A DNA stretch of 64,000 bases from Rhizobium viscosum (GCF_014873945.1 NZ_JADBEC010000002.1:1736001-1800000), one strand, 5' to 3'; shown: positions 1 through 9,169, numbered from the stretch's first letter. The notes: generated by a model from the sequence alone, not told the origin. A program made the numbers and translations.

Positions 1-1220
1 AGGCCGTAGGGCGTGTCGTTGGCGATCGCAATCGCTTCCTCTTCATTGTCATAGCCGATGATCGATAGCACTGGGCCGAAGATCTCCTCCCGCGCAATCG
101 TCATCTGGTTGGTGACGCGGGCAAACACGGTCGGGTGCACGTAGTAACCTGCGTTGAGATGCGACGGGCGGCCGGGGCCACCCGCGACCAGCGCCGCTCC
201 TTCCGCGATGCCGCGTTCGATCAACGCCTGGATCTTGTTGAACTGCGCGGCGCTTGCGACTGGTCCGAGGTTGGTGCGCGGATCCGAAGGGGGACCGACC
301 ACGAGCGCAGCCGCTTCCCTCGCGGCGATTGCGCTTGCTTCGTCCATTCGCTCCGCCGGCACCAGCATTCGCGTCGGCGCGGTACAGGTCTGGCCGGAAT
401 TGCCGAAGCACCGTCGTACGCCGGCGGCGACCGCGGCTGAAAAGTCGGCGCTGCGCAGGATGATGTTCGGCGACTTGCCGCCGAGCTCCTGATGCACCCG
501 CTTGACGGTCGGTGCCGCGGCCTGCGCCACGGCAATGCCGGTGTGGGTCGACCCGGTGAAGGACACCATGTCCACGTCCGGGTGGCTGGTCAGCACCGCA
601 CCAACCGTAGGCCCGTCGCCCTGGACGAGGTTGAAGACCCCCTTCGGCACGCCGGCCTCATCCATGATCTCGGCGAGGATCACGGCGTTGAACGGAGCAA
701 TCTCCGAAGGCTTGAGAACCATGGTGCATCCGGTGGCGAGCGCCGGAGCGACCTTGCAAGCGATCTGGTTGATCGGCCAGTTCCACGGCGTGATCATCGC
801 GACGACACCGACCGGTTCGTGCAGGATGCGTGTGGTCCCCTGCATGTAGTCGAAGGCAAAGGTCTCGCAGGCCTTCATCGTCTGCTCGAAATGGACAGCG
901 CCGATGCCGGCCTGCTCAGCTCGGGCCATGGCGAGCGGCGCGCCCATTTCCCGTGAGATGATATCGCCGAGTTCGTCGTTGCGGCGCTTCAGGATCGCAA
1001 CAATTCGCTTCAGCAGTTCGATGCGCTCTTCATTGGACGTCTGCGAGAAGGAGGCAAAGGCCCGCCGCGCGGCCGCGACCGCCTTTTCCGCGTCGGCGGC
1101 GCTGCCGAGTGCGATGGTACCCATCGGCTGCTCTGTCGAGGGATCGATGACCTCAAGCGTTTTCGACACGGAGGGCTCGATCCACTCACCGTCGATATAG
1201 AACTTGTCGGCATGTTTCAT
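1..1220 (-). CDS. NAD(P)-dependent aldehyde dehydrogenase, C-terminus off the window
   Basis: The protein oxidises an aldehyde to the acid in the cytoplasm; the substrate is unknown but is probably the aldehyde released by the amine/opine dehydrogenase encoded just upstream. About 406 residues are visible, beginning MKHADKFYIDGEW. The family landmarks are present: TPWNWP near residue 145, the FTGST nucleotide-binding loop near 221, general-base Glu near 245 in QELGGKSPN, and nucleophile Cys near 279 in GNSGQTCTAP. The visible end, NDTPYGL, is a conserved block normally about 70-80 residues before the C-terminus, so the gene is cut by the window and is not broken. Its ATG overlaps the upstream stop (ATGA), indicating translational coupling in the minus-strand operon. 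Confidence 0.93.
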   Translation of the reverse strand, partial: MKHADKFYIDGEWIEPSVSKTLEVIDPSTEQPMGTIALGSAADAEKAVAAARRAFASFSQTSNEERIELLKRIVAILKRRNDELGDIISREMGAPLAMARAEQAGIGAVHFEQTMKACETFAFDYMQGTTRILHEPVGVVAMITPWNWPINQIACKVAPALATGCTMVLKPSEIAPFNAVILAEIMDEAGVPKGVFNLVQGDGPTVGAVLTSHPDVDMVSFTGSTHTGIAVAQAAAPTVKRVHQELGGKSPNIILRSADFSAAVAAGVRRCFGNSGQTCTAPTRMLVPAERMDEASAIAAREAAALVVGPPSDPRTNLGPVASAAQFNKIQALIERGIAEGAALVAGGPGRPSHLNAGYYVHPTVFARVTNQMTIAREEIFGPVLSIIGYDNEEEAIAIANDTPYG

Positions 1221-2737
1221 TGGTGGCTCCCATGGTTGGCATCTGGCGCACCATCGGAGGCGCGTTCCAAGAATCCGGCTACGGCCACGATGGCTGCGTC
1301 CGTGTACGGCAAGGCCGCAAATTCGCCCAGCGGCACGGGTTTGATGGGCGGGCGTAGCCGATAGTAACCGACCTCGCCGGCCGGAACGCCACGGCATTGA
1401 GCCAGCAGTTCAACCGCGGTCAGACCGCACAGCCGGCCCTGACATGGTCCCATTCCGCATCGTGTGAACGCCTTCATCTGGTTGAGGCCCGGCACGTCGA
1501 GCGCCGCAACTTCACGCAGTTTGCCGGCCGTTATTTCTTCGCAGCGGCAGACGATGGTGCCGTCGTCCTCGGGCACGCGAAACGTTTTGCCGGGCCGGAA
1601 CCGATGCTCGATGAAAGTCCTGCCCCTGAGCGCAAGAGCGAGCTTTCGCGCGAATTGGTTCTGGCGCTGTTCGTAGGCACCATGGCCAATGCGATTTAGG
1701 TTCAGCGCCGCAGACAGGCCCGCGAGTTCTCCTTGGTGAGCTGAGGCAACCGCGCCGACAATTCCCGCCGCATCACCGGCGATCGAAATCCCCCGAACCG
1801 AACTGGTACCGCGACCGTCGACGACCGGGCGGAAGGCTGCCAGGCGATCGTCCCAGGCGTAATCGCACCCGGCTGCGAGCGTGAGATTGAGATTCGGCGC
1901 GATCCCCTGGTGTAGAAGGAGCAGGTCGCCTTGAATGTGCCGGGACTTGTTGCCGCGATGGACCCGCAAGGCGCCGAATTGTCCGGAACCGGCCGCCTCG
2001 AGCGCAGTCACCCCGCGGATGACACGGGTTCGACGGTGAACCTCCAAAAGAAGTTTCAGGCCCTTGAGGGCATAGGGTGACGTGGCAAAGCCAAGCAGAT
2101 GAGGCAGGGCAGAGCGCCAGTTCTCGACCGGCGTGGTATCGACGACGGCTGTCACGGACACGCCTGCCCGCAGGAGTTGGCTTGCCAGCAGGTACAAAAG
2201 CGGCCCGGTCCCGGCGAGGATAGTTCGTCCCAAGGGCACCAGGCCCGACGACTTCATCAAGATCTGCGCCGCTCCTGCCGCCATGACGCCGGGCATGGTC
2301 CACCCCGGGAACGGGAATGGACGCTCGAGCGCGCCGGTCGCGAGAATTACTCGGTGGGCGGCGATCGGTCGAGCAATCCCGCCGAGCGAAATCCCGACCT
2401 CGAGCGGATGCGCGCCGTCGAAAACTTCTTCGTCAGCAGGCCCGACGCTCCACACAGTCGCACGGGGGGCGTAGCTCAAGTTCCCTTGCCGAAACCGCTC
2501 GATGAGCGTCCGTCCGGCAGTGTAGTCTGGCCCCATGCGGGCGAGGTCGGCATCTGATGCATGCTCGACCGACCGATAAATCTGCCCGCCAGGGGATTCA
2601 TTTTCATCGGCAAGCAAAACCGCGAGACCGTGGATCGAGGCTTCGATGGCTGCCGAGAGGCCGGCAGGACCCGCGCCAACGACGACGACGTCATAGGCAG
2701 GCGCGAGATCGGTGGCAGACTGAATGCTTCTAATCAT
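1217..2737 (-). CDS. FAD/BFD-type subunit of an opine or D-hydroxyproline-type dehydrogenase
   Basis: This 506-residue flavoprotein resembles the large alpha subunits of octopine/nopaline oxidase (OoxA/NoxA), HcnB and hydroxyproline dehydrogenases. The N-terminus has an FAD Rossmann motif GAGPAG at residues 21-26. The C-terminal region carries a BFD-like [2Fe-2S] site with Cys397, Cys399, Cys427 and Cys432 (CRCEE ... CGMGPCQG). In this family the subunit passes electrons from the DAO-like beta subunit to the membrane chain. It overlaps its upstream 2Fe-2S neighbour and the downstream aldehyde dehydrogenase by ATGA junctions, so the three are one translational unit. The exact substrate (opine, sarcosine-like or hydroxyproline-like amine) cannot be told from sequence. 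Confidence 0.88.
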   Translation of the reverse strand: MIRSIQSATDLAPAYDVVVVGAGPAGLSAAIEASIHGLAVLLADENESPGGQIYRSVEHASDADLARMGPDYTAGRTLIERFRQGNLSYAPRATVWSVGPADEEVFDGAHPLEVGISLGGIARPIAAHRVILATGALERPFPFPGWTMPGVMAAGAAQILMKSSGLVPLGRTILAGTGPLLYLLASQLLRAGVSVTAVVDTTPVENWRSALPHLLGFATSPYALKGLKLLLEVHRRTRVIRGVTALEAAGSGQFGALRVHRGNKSRHIQGDLLLLHQGIAPNLNLTLAAGCDYAWDDRLAAFRPVVDGRGTSSVRGISIAGDAAGIVGAVASAHQGELAGLSAALNLNRIGHGAYEQRQNQFARKLALALRGRTFIEHRFRPGKTFRVPEDDGTIVCRCEEITAGKLREVAALDVPGLNQMKAFTRCGMGPCQGRLCGLTAVELLAQCRGVPAGEVGYYRLRPPIKPVPLGEFAALPYTDAAIVAVAGFLERASDGAPDANHGSHQ

Positions 2738-3036
2738 TCTTCCTGCCTCGGCATGGCAGCGCCGTCCTGTGTCTCGATCCGCATCCCTTCAGCAACGTTG
2801 GTCATGCACGCCTGCCGGTTCGGCCGGCCATCGATTTTGACGAGGCACTCGAAGCAGACACCCATAATGCAGTAGGGACCACGGGCGGCGCCGGACACCG
2901 GGCTGCGGCGCGTGCTGTCATATCCCGCGGCCAACAGTGCGGCGGCAACGCTATCGCCTTGTCTGGCCATCGTCGGCATGCCGTTGAATGTGAATGATAT
3001 TGAACTCTCCCTTCGGTCAGGCAGCCGCCGGAACAT
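2734..3036 (-). CDS. Small (2Fe-2S)-binding subunit of the amine dehydrogenase
   Basis: This 100-residue protein has a ferredoxin-like plant-type cluster motif with Cys56, Cys61, Cys64 and Cys77 (PYCIMGVCFEC ... QAC). It matches the small gamma-like subunit, equivalent to the N-terminal domain of sarcosine oxidase alpha, that accompanies HcnA or hydroxyproline dehydrogenase complexes. The start is ATG at 3036 (MFRRLPD), which leaves a 20-base overlap with the upstream DAO gene; a longer in-frame extension exists but has no family match. It overlaps the next gene by ATGA. It should transfer electrons inside the heteromeric dehydrogenase. Confidence 0.86.
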   Translation of the reverse strand: MFRRLPDRRESSISFTFNGMPTMARQGDSVAAALLAAGYDSTRRSPVSGAARGPYCIMGVCFECLVKIDGRPNRQACMTNVAEGMRIETQDGAAMPRQEE

Positions 3037-4144
3037 GGAACCTCCGGGAATGAAATGCGGAAAGATCGTCAGAAAGCGCGCCGGCTGAAATCTGCCGTGG
3101 CAGGACCAGCGCATGATTGGCCGCCAGAGTCACGCCGGAATGGCAGGCACATGCGAACGCACCTGGAAACCTCTCTGAGTGCTCGTAAATGGGGTAGCCG
3201 TCCGGCGTCACCACTCGGAATGCGGCCCAGACCCGCACTGCACTGGCGTCCTTTAGAAGTGGGAATGTGCGCACAGCGCGTTCAGCCATGACCGCAGTAA
3301 TCGGCCCGCGCGGCCGCTGGTGATCGATCGTGGCTTCCTTGCTTTCGCCGATCAGCACAGAGCCCTCGTCTGTCTGCCGCAGATAGCCGGTGGCATGGCT
3401 GAGGAAAGGCTTCAGCCGCTCGGTCACAATGATCTGGCCGCGGCTGGGCGAGAGCGGAACGTTCAGCCCGACCATCGGAGCGAGCGCGGTGTTGCCGATC
3501 CCGGCAGCAAGGACGATCTTGCCGGCACCGAGTCGCCACCCGTCTCCAGCCAATTCGAACGTACCTGCGCGATGACTGATTGCAATCGTCTTCCGATGCG
3601 GCAGATAATGAACGCCACGCTGCTTAAGCGCCTTATGAAAGCCCGTGAACAGCCGCAGCGGATTAACGTGTCCATCGAGCGGGCTGAAAATTGCGCCTGC
3701 CACTGTGTCGCCGACCAGGGGCAAATGGCGGCGCGTCTCCGTTTGGTCGAGTATCTCATATTCGAGGGGTGGCGTTCCTTCCGCGTCCATTCCTGGTTGG
3801 GCGGCGAGCTTCGCCATCGATGCGATACCGCGTTCCAGCTCCGTTGCGGTGAGCCGAATTGAGAAGCCGCCCGACCGGACAAAGCCAGTGTCGATGCCGG
3901 TTTCGGCCTTAAGTTCGGCTGCCAGCCGGTGCCAGTTCGCCGTCGAGGTTCGCGACCATCGCGAATACGCGGCATTGCCGAGGCCCTTGCTTGAGCTCCA
4001 TACAAGACCGAAATTCGCCCGGGCGGCTCTGTTTGCCACATCGCCTTCGTCGACGATTGCAACCCTTTCCCCGCATTTCGATAGACCCCAGGCTATCGAT
4101 ACGCCTACCAGCCCTCCGCCGATGACGATTACGTCGTAATCCAT
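3017..4144 (-). CDS. FAD-dependent DAO-family subunit (beta) of the amine/opine dehydrogenase
   Basis: This 375-residue protein has the DAO fold: an N-terminal FAD motif (DVIVIGGGLVG, residues 4-14) and a C-terminal FAD/substrate block with TPDGYP. It is the likely catalytic subunit, oxidising a secondary amine or D-amino acid, by analogy with OoxB and HcnC. The start at 4144 (MDYDVIVIGG) places the FAD motif right at the N-terminus as usual; the longer frame upstream adds only basic low-complexity residues. It overlaps the 2Fe-2S subunit gene and lies 57 bases downstream of another DAO gene, consistent with one operon reading leftward. Confidence 0.88.
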   Translation of the reverse strand: MDYDVIVIGGGLVGVSIAWGLSKCGERVAIVDEGDVANRAARANFGLVWSSSKGLGNAAYSRWSRTSTANWHRLAAELKAETGIDTGFVRSGGFSIRLTATELERGIASMAKLAAQPGMDAEGTPPLEYEILDQTETRRHLPLVGDTVAGAIFSPLDGHVNPLRLFTGFHKALKQRGVHYLPHRKTIAISHRAGTFELAGDGWRLGAGKIVLAAGIGNTALAPMVGLNVPLSPSRGQIIVTERLKPFLSHATGYLRQTDEGSVLIGESKEATIDHQRPRGPITAVMAERAVRTFPLLKDASAVRVWAAFRVVTPDGYPIYEHSERFPGAFACACHSGVTLAANHALVLPRQISAGALSDDLSAFHSRRFHVPAAA

Positions 4145-4201
4145 TCCGCTAGCTTCCCTCGGCGCGTATTCCGACGGCCTTCTCCGGATCCGACCTCGCA
4201 A

Positions 4202-5524
4202 TCAGATTGCTCCGACTTTGACTTTCGAACCATCAAGGAGGCGCGAGAGGCGGAAGGGGGTGGGGTCGACACAGGGTGTATCATTGGCAACCAGGTCGGC
4301 CGCCAAGCGGCCGATACCCGGGCCAAGGCCGAAGCCATGGCCGGAGCAGCCCGCGGCCAAATAGAGACCTCTCACACCGTCAGCCGGCGAGATGACCGGC
4401 ACCGCGTCCGGCGTGAAATCCACGTAGGCTCCCCAGCTGTCGGCGACTTCGACCCCCGCCAGCGCAGGAAACTGCTCCGTGACCCGTTTCAAAATAGCCG
4501 CGATGGTGCGGCGGCTCGGCGGTGGGTCGAGAACGCGGATCCGCTCGAAGGCCGTCGGTTTGCTCTTGTTCAAGCTTCCGAATGCCTCAGGACCCTGAAG
4601 GAAGGATTTGCCGATGCCGAACTGCACCGCTTTCAGGCGCTTCATGAACATCGGCATGAACCAGCGGGCGTATCGAATACCTTGTGGGGTGATATCGAGC
4701 ATCGCCCTGCCGCTGATGGCAAGCGTGTAGCTGCCATCCAGCCGGCGGGTCAGCGCGCACTCCGGCGTATAGATCGCCTCGCCCAGATTCGCCGTGGGCC
4801 GCGTACGAAGGGCCGTTTGGCGCACGCTTGCCTGCGGAAAAAGAATTCCGTACTGACGACAAAACATCGACGTCCAGGCACCGCCGGCGCAGAGGACGGC
4901 TTGTGTCCGAATGAGCCCCTTTTCGGTAATCACTCCCGCCACCGCGCCGTTGACCAGATCAAGGCCTCGGGCAGCGCACTCCTGGTGGATCGTCGCGCCA
5001 AATTTGCGAGCGCCGTTCGCGATCGTCGGCGCGGCGATGGCAGGCTCGCCCTTGCCGTCATCGATCGAATGCACTCCGCCCAGCCATCGGCGGCCGTTCG
5101 CCGGAACCGTGGCAGCCGCTTCCTTGGCGCTCAGCATCTTCGTATTGACGTTGAACTGCCGGGCCGTAGCACGCCATGCTTCCCATTCCGCCAGTTGCTG
5201 GGGATTGTCCGTAGCGTAAAGCAGACCGCATCGACGGAAGCCGACGTCCTCTCCGATTTTGGATTCAAACTCACCCCATAGCCGCAGCGCGACGCCCGAG
5301 AGCGGCAGCTCGCGCTCATCCCGGTTCTGTTGGCGGCACCAACCCCAGTTGCGGCTCGACTGCTCGCAGCCGACATGGCCCTTTTCGACCAGAGCGACGA
5401 ACAGTCCCCGCTCCGCGAGAAAGAAAGCTGCCGTTGCACCAATGATGCCGCCCCCGATCACGACGACATCCGCCTTGGCAGGGAGCTGCTGATCGTTCTG
5501 TATGCGTTTGATAATTGGAGACAT
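4202..5524 (-). CDS. FAD-dependent oxidoreductase (DAO family), first gene of the leftward operon
   Basis: The protein has 440 residues with the FAD motif VVVIGGGIIGATAA near residue 21 and the C-terminal block GCSGHGFGLGPGIGRLAAD typical of glycine-oxidase-like DAO enzymes. A block SSRNWGWCRQQNRD near residue 57 is shared exactly with the second DAO protein encoded at 11376-12701, so the two are paralogs. It probably oxidises an amine or amino acid feeding the same pathway as the three-subunit dehydrogenase downstream. Its substrate is unknown. The ATG at 5524 follows a 521-base non-coding stretch that must hold the operon promoter. Confidence 0.87.
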   Translation of the reverse strand: MSPIIKRIQNDQQLPAKADVVVIGGGIIGATAAFFLAERGLFVALVEKGHVGCEQSSRNWGWCRQQNRDERELPLSGVALRLWGEFESKIGEDVGFRRCGLLYATDNPQQLAEWEAWRATARQFNVNTKMLSAKEAAATVPANGRRWLGGVHSIDDGKGEPAIAAPTIANGARKFGATIHQECAARGLDLVNGAVAGVITEKGLIRTQAVLCAGGAWTSMFCRQYGILFPQASVRQTALRTRPTANLGEAIYTPECALTRRLDGSYTLAISGRAMLDITPQGIRYARWFMPMFMKRLKAVQFGIGKSFLQGPEAFGSLNKSKPTAFERIRVLDPPPSRRTIAAILKRVTEQFPALAGVEVADSWGAYVDFTPDAVPVISPADGVRGLYLAAGCSGHGFGLGPGIGRLAADLVANDTPCVDPTPFRLSRLLDGSKVKVGAI

Positions 5525-5655
5525 TGGATTGACCTGAACTTATCTTGGCGGCTGATCTATACGGCACTGTTCCTGCCCCTCCGGCAGAAACATCTGCGGC
5601 AATGACGGTTATCGCATCGGCCTGGAACGACGGTGCGAGCCGGGCGGGATACGCC

Positions 5656-5774
5656 TAGGCCTTGCCGTCCGATGCGCGATACGTGTCGATGACATCTTCG
5701 GCTGGAAGCAGCCTGTCGCAGATGAAATGCCCGATGGGCAGGGGCAGACTGCCTGGATCAAAGATTGGTGTCAT
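5656..5774 (-). pseudogene. N-terminal remnant of an aldehyde dehydrogenase gene
   Basis: Reading leftward from an ATG at 5774 gives 39 codons then TAG: MTPIFDPGSLPLPIG, followed by residues including CDRLLPAED and ending ASDGKA. This lines up with the first 39 residues of the aldehyde dehydrogenase encoded at 26748-28211 (MTLSFDPDRISLPIG ... DRLIPAEG ... PSDGKA), with roughly 60 percent of positions identical by eye. Nothing after the stop continues the family. It is therefore a truncated duplicate stranded upstream of the DAO gene, or possibly a short leader peptide derived from one. Confidence 0.6.
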
Positions 5775-6045
5775 GGCGCGTCCTGGAAGTGAGCTCATGG
5801 GAAGCTACCGGAGGAAGGCGAGCAGCATGCGTCGAATGATCATGCAGGGACGGCGGAAAATTCCGTGTTCGGCGGCACGACAGACAAATGTTCGGTCATT
5901 GAGCATGTAAGTTACGGAGCATCGTCTGACGACAGTGGTTTCGAACCGACTTCCGGTCGTAACACGACAGATGCCGCGATCGTTCATATCACCCGCTGCT
6001 ACAGAAAATTGAAGAGCGTGCACAATCAAAAACAGAGATGAAGCC
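5775..6045. other. Divergent intergenic region
   Basis: This non-coding stretch lies between the leftward amine-dehydrogenase operon and the rightward racemase gene. It must contain the racemase promoter. I saw no clear operator palindrome or convincing -35/-10 pair. Confidence 0.4.
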
Positions 6046-6750
6046 ATGACTACAGACGTTCATGAGTCCCCTGCGCTTGCCATGATCCATACGGTCCCCG
6101 GGATCATCCCCGCGTTCAACGAACTCGTTGGCCACCATCTGCCCAGTTGGCGCACATTCAACATGTTAGATGAGAGCCTGCTGGGGAACACGATTCGCGA
6201 AGGCGTGCTGTCACGTCAAACGATGCGGCGGCTTGGGACTCACATTTCGTCGGCGGTGGATGCGGGGGCTTCGGCGGTCCTCGTCACCTGTTCCTCGCTC
6301 GGTCCTGCAGTGGATGCGGCAGTGCCGCTCTGCCCCGTACCCCTCTTCCGTATAGATGACGGGATGGCGATTGAGGCAATCCAGCGCGGGAGCCGAATTG
6401 GCGTCCTTGCAACTCTTGCAACAACAATGAACCCCACAACCCGCCTAATTGAACGCCATGCTCATAGGATGGGTCGGAACGTTTTCCTCACCAGTCGTCT
6501 TTGTGAAGGAGCCTTTGATAAATTGCGAAACGGGGACAGGGCGGCGCATGATGCGATGATACGTGAGGGTCTCGCTTCGCTCGTGGGCAGTGTCGACGTG
6601 GTTGTTCTTGCTCAAGCATCAATGGCAAATGCTCTAAATGAGATGAGCGAGGCATCGGTGCCAGTACTTACTACCCCTGAACTTGGTGTGGTGCACATGT
6701 CCTCCGCACTAAACGCGCGCTTCCGCGTCCAGGAAAGTGTGCAAAGTTAG
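6046..6750 (+). CDS. Aspartate/glutamate/hydantoin racemase superfamily protein
   Basis: This 234-residue protein fits the Asp/Glu racemase fold. The first catalytic Cys is at residue 82 in LVTCSSLGPA. The second catalytic Cys usual for two-base racemases is not visible at the expected place; residues 188-192 read AQASM. One-Cys members include decarboxylases and other isomerases, so racemisation itself is not certain. It stands upstream of otnK/otnC on the same strand, with a gap of about 180 bases, and may belong to the same catabolic unit. The start ATG at 6046 gives a normal family length. Confidence 0.75.
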   Translation: MTTDVHESPALAMIHTVPGIIPAFNELVGHHLPSWRTFNMLDESLLGNTIREGVLSRQTMRRLGTHISSAVDAGASAVLVTCSSLGPAVDAAVPLCPVPLFRIDDGMAIEAIQRGSRIGVLATLATTMNPTTRLIERHAHRMGRNVFLTSRLCEGAFDKLRNGDRAAHDAMIREGLASLVGSVDVVVLAQASMANALNEMSEASVPVLTTPELGVVHMSSALNARFRVQESVQS

Positions 6751-6929
6751 AGCAGAGGTTTGCCGGTTTTCAGCAGTTCCGAACAGGCCGTCGTGAACCT
6801 GCGCGATCTGATCGCAAGGAGGTGACCAAAGAAGGCTTCGTGCATCAGGCGGCGCGGCATCGGCTGAAGGAGACAGTTTGCTGCAAGCCGTCCCATCGGA
6901 TGGTGTGCGCGGGGAGAAGGGAAAGGGAA

Positions 6930-8192
6930 ATGCTTTTAGGAGTGATCGCCGACGATTTTACCGGCGCAAGCGATATTGCAAACACAATTGCAAAGGGCGT
7001 GGCGCCTAACGGCGGACTGCGTACCGCGCAGTTTCTCGGCGTACCGAAAACCGCTGCAGCTGCCGACGTCGAGGCGGGTGTGGTTGCCCTGAAAAGCCGA
7101 ACTATTCCAGTCGAGGAGGCGGTAGCGCAATCCCTTGGCGCCTTGAACTGGCTTCTGGCCCAAGGCTGCCGGCAGATCGTCTTCAAGTACTGCTCGACAT
7201 TCGATTCCACCCGTGACGGCAACATTGGACCCGTGGGCGAAGCGCTTGCGGACGCTCTCGATGTGAAAAGCGTCGTCGCATGCCCGGCTTTCCCCGGTGC
7301 TGGCCGCACTGTCTACATGGCGCACCTGTTCGTCCATGACCGGCTCCTGAGTGAATCCGGGATGCAGAACCATCCGCTTACGCCCATGACGGACCCCGAC
7401 ATTCGCCGATGGCTGCGATACCAGACCCGATCGTCCGTTGGGCACGTCGCGCTTGATACGGTTCGCAAGGGTGCCGAGGAAGTCGCCGCTACGCTTGCCG
7501 CGAAGGATGACACGTTGGTGATCGTCGATGCGATATCCGATCAGGATCTCATCACTATCGGGTCGGCGATTGCCGACCACAAGCTGGTAACAGGCGGGTC
7601 CGGCATAGCGATTGGTCTAGCCGAGAACTTCATTCGGTGCGGCCTCGCTACAGGAAACTCTGGCAGATTGATCGGAAGAGATGGGCCGGAAGCGATCCTG
7701 GCGGGAAGCTGCTCAGGTGCGACCCGTGGACAGATCGATGTCCATAAGCGAAACCACCCGACTCTAGCCATCGACGTCGACAAGGTGATGAGCGGCGAAA
7801 CCACCTCCGACCACGTCATAGAATTCATAACGGGCAATCATGGCGAGGCCCCGCTTGCCTACTCCTCCGGTACACCTGAAGAAGTCAAGGCCATTCAGGC
7901 GAAGTATGGTCGCGAGGAAGTCGCAGCCAAGCTCGACGCCTTTTTCGCCGACACAGCCCTCAAACTGGTTCGATCGGGCGTGACACGGTTGGTTGTTGCT
8001 GGCGGCGAAACGTCTGGCGCAGTCGTCTCGGCTCTGGATCTTGGGTCGCTGACGATTGGGCAGGAAATTGATCCGGGCGTGCCAGTCCTCCTTTCCGATG
8101 GCGAAAAGCCGATCGCTCTTGCCCTGAAGTCGGGCAACTTCGGCTCTGCCGATTTCTTCGTCAAAGCGCTGAAAAGGTTGAAAGCAAGTTGA
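6930..8192 (+). CDS. otnK: Four-carbon acid sugar kinase, 3-oxo-tetronate kinase type
   Basis: This 420-residue protein of the YgbK/OtnK family begins MLLGVIADDFTGASD, the conserved N-terminal Asp-rich substrate block. The C-terminal half has the nucleotide-binding stretch VVAGGETSGAV. In the established pathway OtnK phosphorylates 3-oxo-tetronate at C4 before decarboxylation by OtnC. The start at 6930 follows a purine-rich Shine-Dalgarno (GGGAGAAGGGAAAGGG) and puts the conserved block at the N-terminus; an upstream in-frame ATG at 6822 adds 36 residues with no family match. Its stop overlaps the TTG start of otnC. Confidence 0.9.
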   Translation: MLLGVIADDFTGASDIANTIAKGVAPNGGLRTAQFLGVPKTAAAADVEAGVVALKSRTIPVEEAVAQSLGALNWLLAQGCRQIVFKYCSTFDSTRDGNIGPVGEALADALDVKSVVACPAFPGAGRTVYMAHLFVHDRLLSESGMQNHPLTPMTDPDIRRWLRYQTRSSVGHVALDTVRKGAEEVAATLAAKDDTLVIVDAISDQDLITIGSAIADHKLVTGGSGIAIGLAENFIRCGLATGNSGRLIGRDGPEAILAGSCSGATRGQIDVHKRNHPTLAIDVDKVMSGETTSDHVIEFITGNHGEAPLAYSSGTPEEVKAIQAKYGREEVAAKLDAFFADTALKLVRSGVTRLVVAGGETSGAVVSALDLGSLTIGQEIDPGVPVLLSDGEKPIALALKSGNFGSADFFVKALKRLKAS

Positions 8193-8830
8193 GTAGCTCG
8201 GAAAACAGACTCCGCGAGGATATCGTACGCTTGTCGCAGTCGCTCTATGAACGTGGATTCTCGGTTGGTTCCGCAGGCAACATCAGCGCGGCCGTTGATG
8301 ACGTTATCCTCATGACACCCACGAACTCCTGTCTCGGCTTTCTAGATCCCGTCAAGATCAGCAAAGTCACTCGTGATGGTCGGCACCTGTCAGGGGACCA
8401 ACCATCCAAAGAAATTTTTCTGCACAAGGCATTTTATGAAACGCGGCCCCAGGCCGGAGCGGTGGTTCATCTTCATTCAACCTATGCAACCGCGCTCTCC
8501 TGTGTCACCGACATCGACCCTGACGATTGCATCCCGCCGCTCACCCCATACGTTGTGATGCGCGTGGGCCAGGTCAAACTCCTCGAATACGTGCGGCCGG
8601 GAGACGAGAAGGCGGGAGATTTGATCCGGGCGCTCGGGGGGCATTATGCTGCGGTGCTTCTCGCCAATCACGGCCCGGTCGTCACCGGAAAAGATATCTC
8701 GTCGGCCGTCTATGCGGCGGAAGAACTGGAAGAGACGGCGAAACTGCTCCTCATGCTGCGTGGCCTGCCAAAGCGGATGCTGTCGGATGAAAATGTGGTC
8801 GAGCTCAAGTCCGTTTTCGGCGCGTATTAG
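8189..8830 (+). CDS. otnC: 3-oxo-tetronate 4-phosphate decarboxylase, class II aldolase family
   Basis: This 213-residue class II aldolase/adducin-family protein should act after OtnK and release CO2 to give dihydroxyacetone phosphate. Metal-binding histidines appear in VVHLHSTYAT and in ANHGPVVTG, with GNIS and PTNS substrate-phosphate loops near the N-terminus. There is no ATG near the family start; a TTG at 8189 overlaps the otnK stop (TTGA) and gives the expected length. This implies strict coupling to otnK. The dehydrogenase (LtnD) and isomerase (OtnI) that normally complete the pathway are not beside it. Confidence 0.88.
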   Translation: MSSSENRLREDIVRLSQSLYERGFSVGSAGNISAAVDDVILMTPTNSCLGFLDPVKISKVTRDGRHLSGDQPSKEIFLHKAFYETRPQAGAVVHLHSTYATALSCVTDIDPDDCIPPLTPYVVMRVGQVKLLEYVRPGDEKAGDLIRALGGHYAAVLLANHGPVVTGKDISSAVYAAEELEETAKLLLMLRGLPKRMLSDENVVELKSVFGAY

Positions 8831-9169
8831 CCCTCCGCTGTAGCTGTAAAAACCAGAATTTTTGGAGACCATGGTTAGATCAGAATGAGGCGGTACAGGT
8901 GTAAATTGTGCTTGCCTGGGGATCTTTGGCTTTGGGCGTCAGTCAACAGACAGGCGTGAGCGGCAATAATTTCCGCTTCTGGACCCCGAGCGAGCCTTCG
9001 CTGGCTGGTCAGCATCAGCAGAGATGGTGGGTGGAGCAGCCCGTCGCCAAGCTGATCGCCGAATGACGTGTTCGCGCCGCATTCCGAACCGGCAGACTCT
9101 TGCTCGGCAATGAGAATCGCAGACGTTCAACCGCGATCGGGGTTGTGAACTGACCGAAGCTGGAACTTG
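8831..9169. other. Convergent intergenic region without a gene
   Basis: This stretch separates convergent otnC and the eutB-like gene. No open frame with recognisable protein content and no strong terminator hairpin were seen. Confidence 0.4.
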
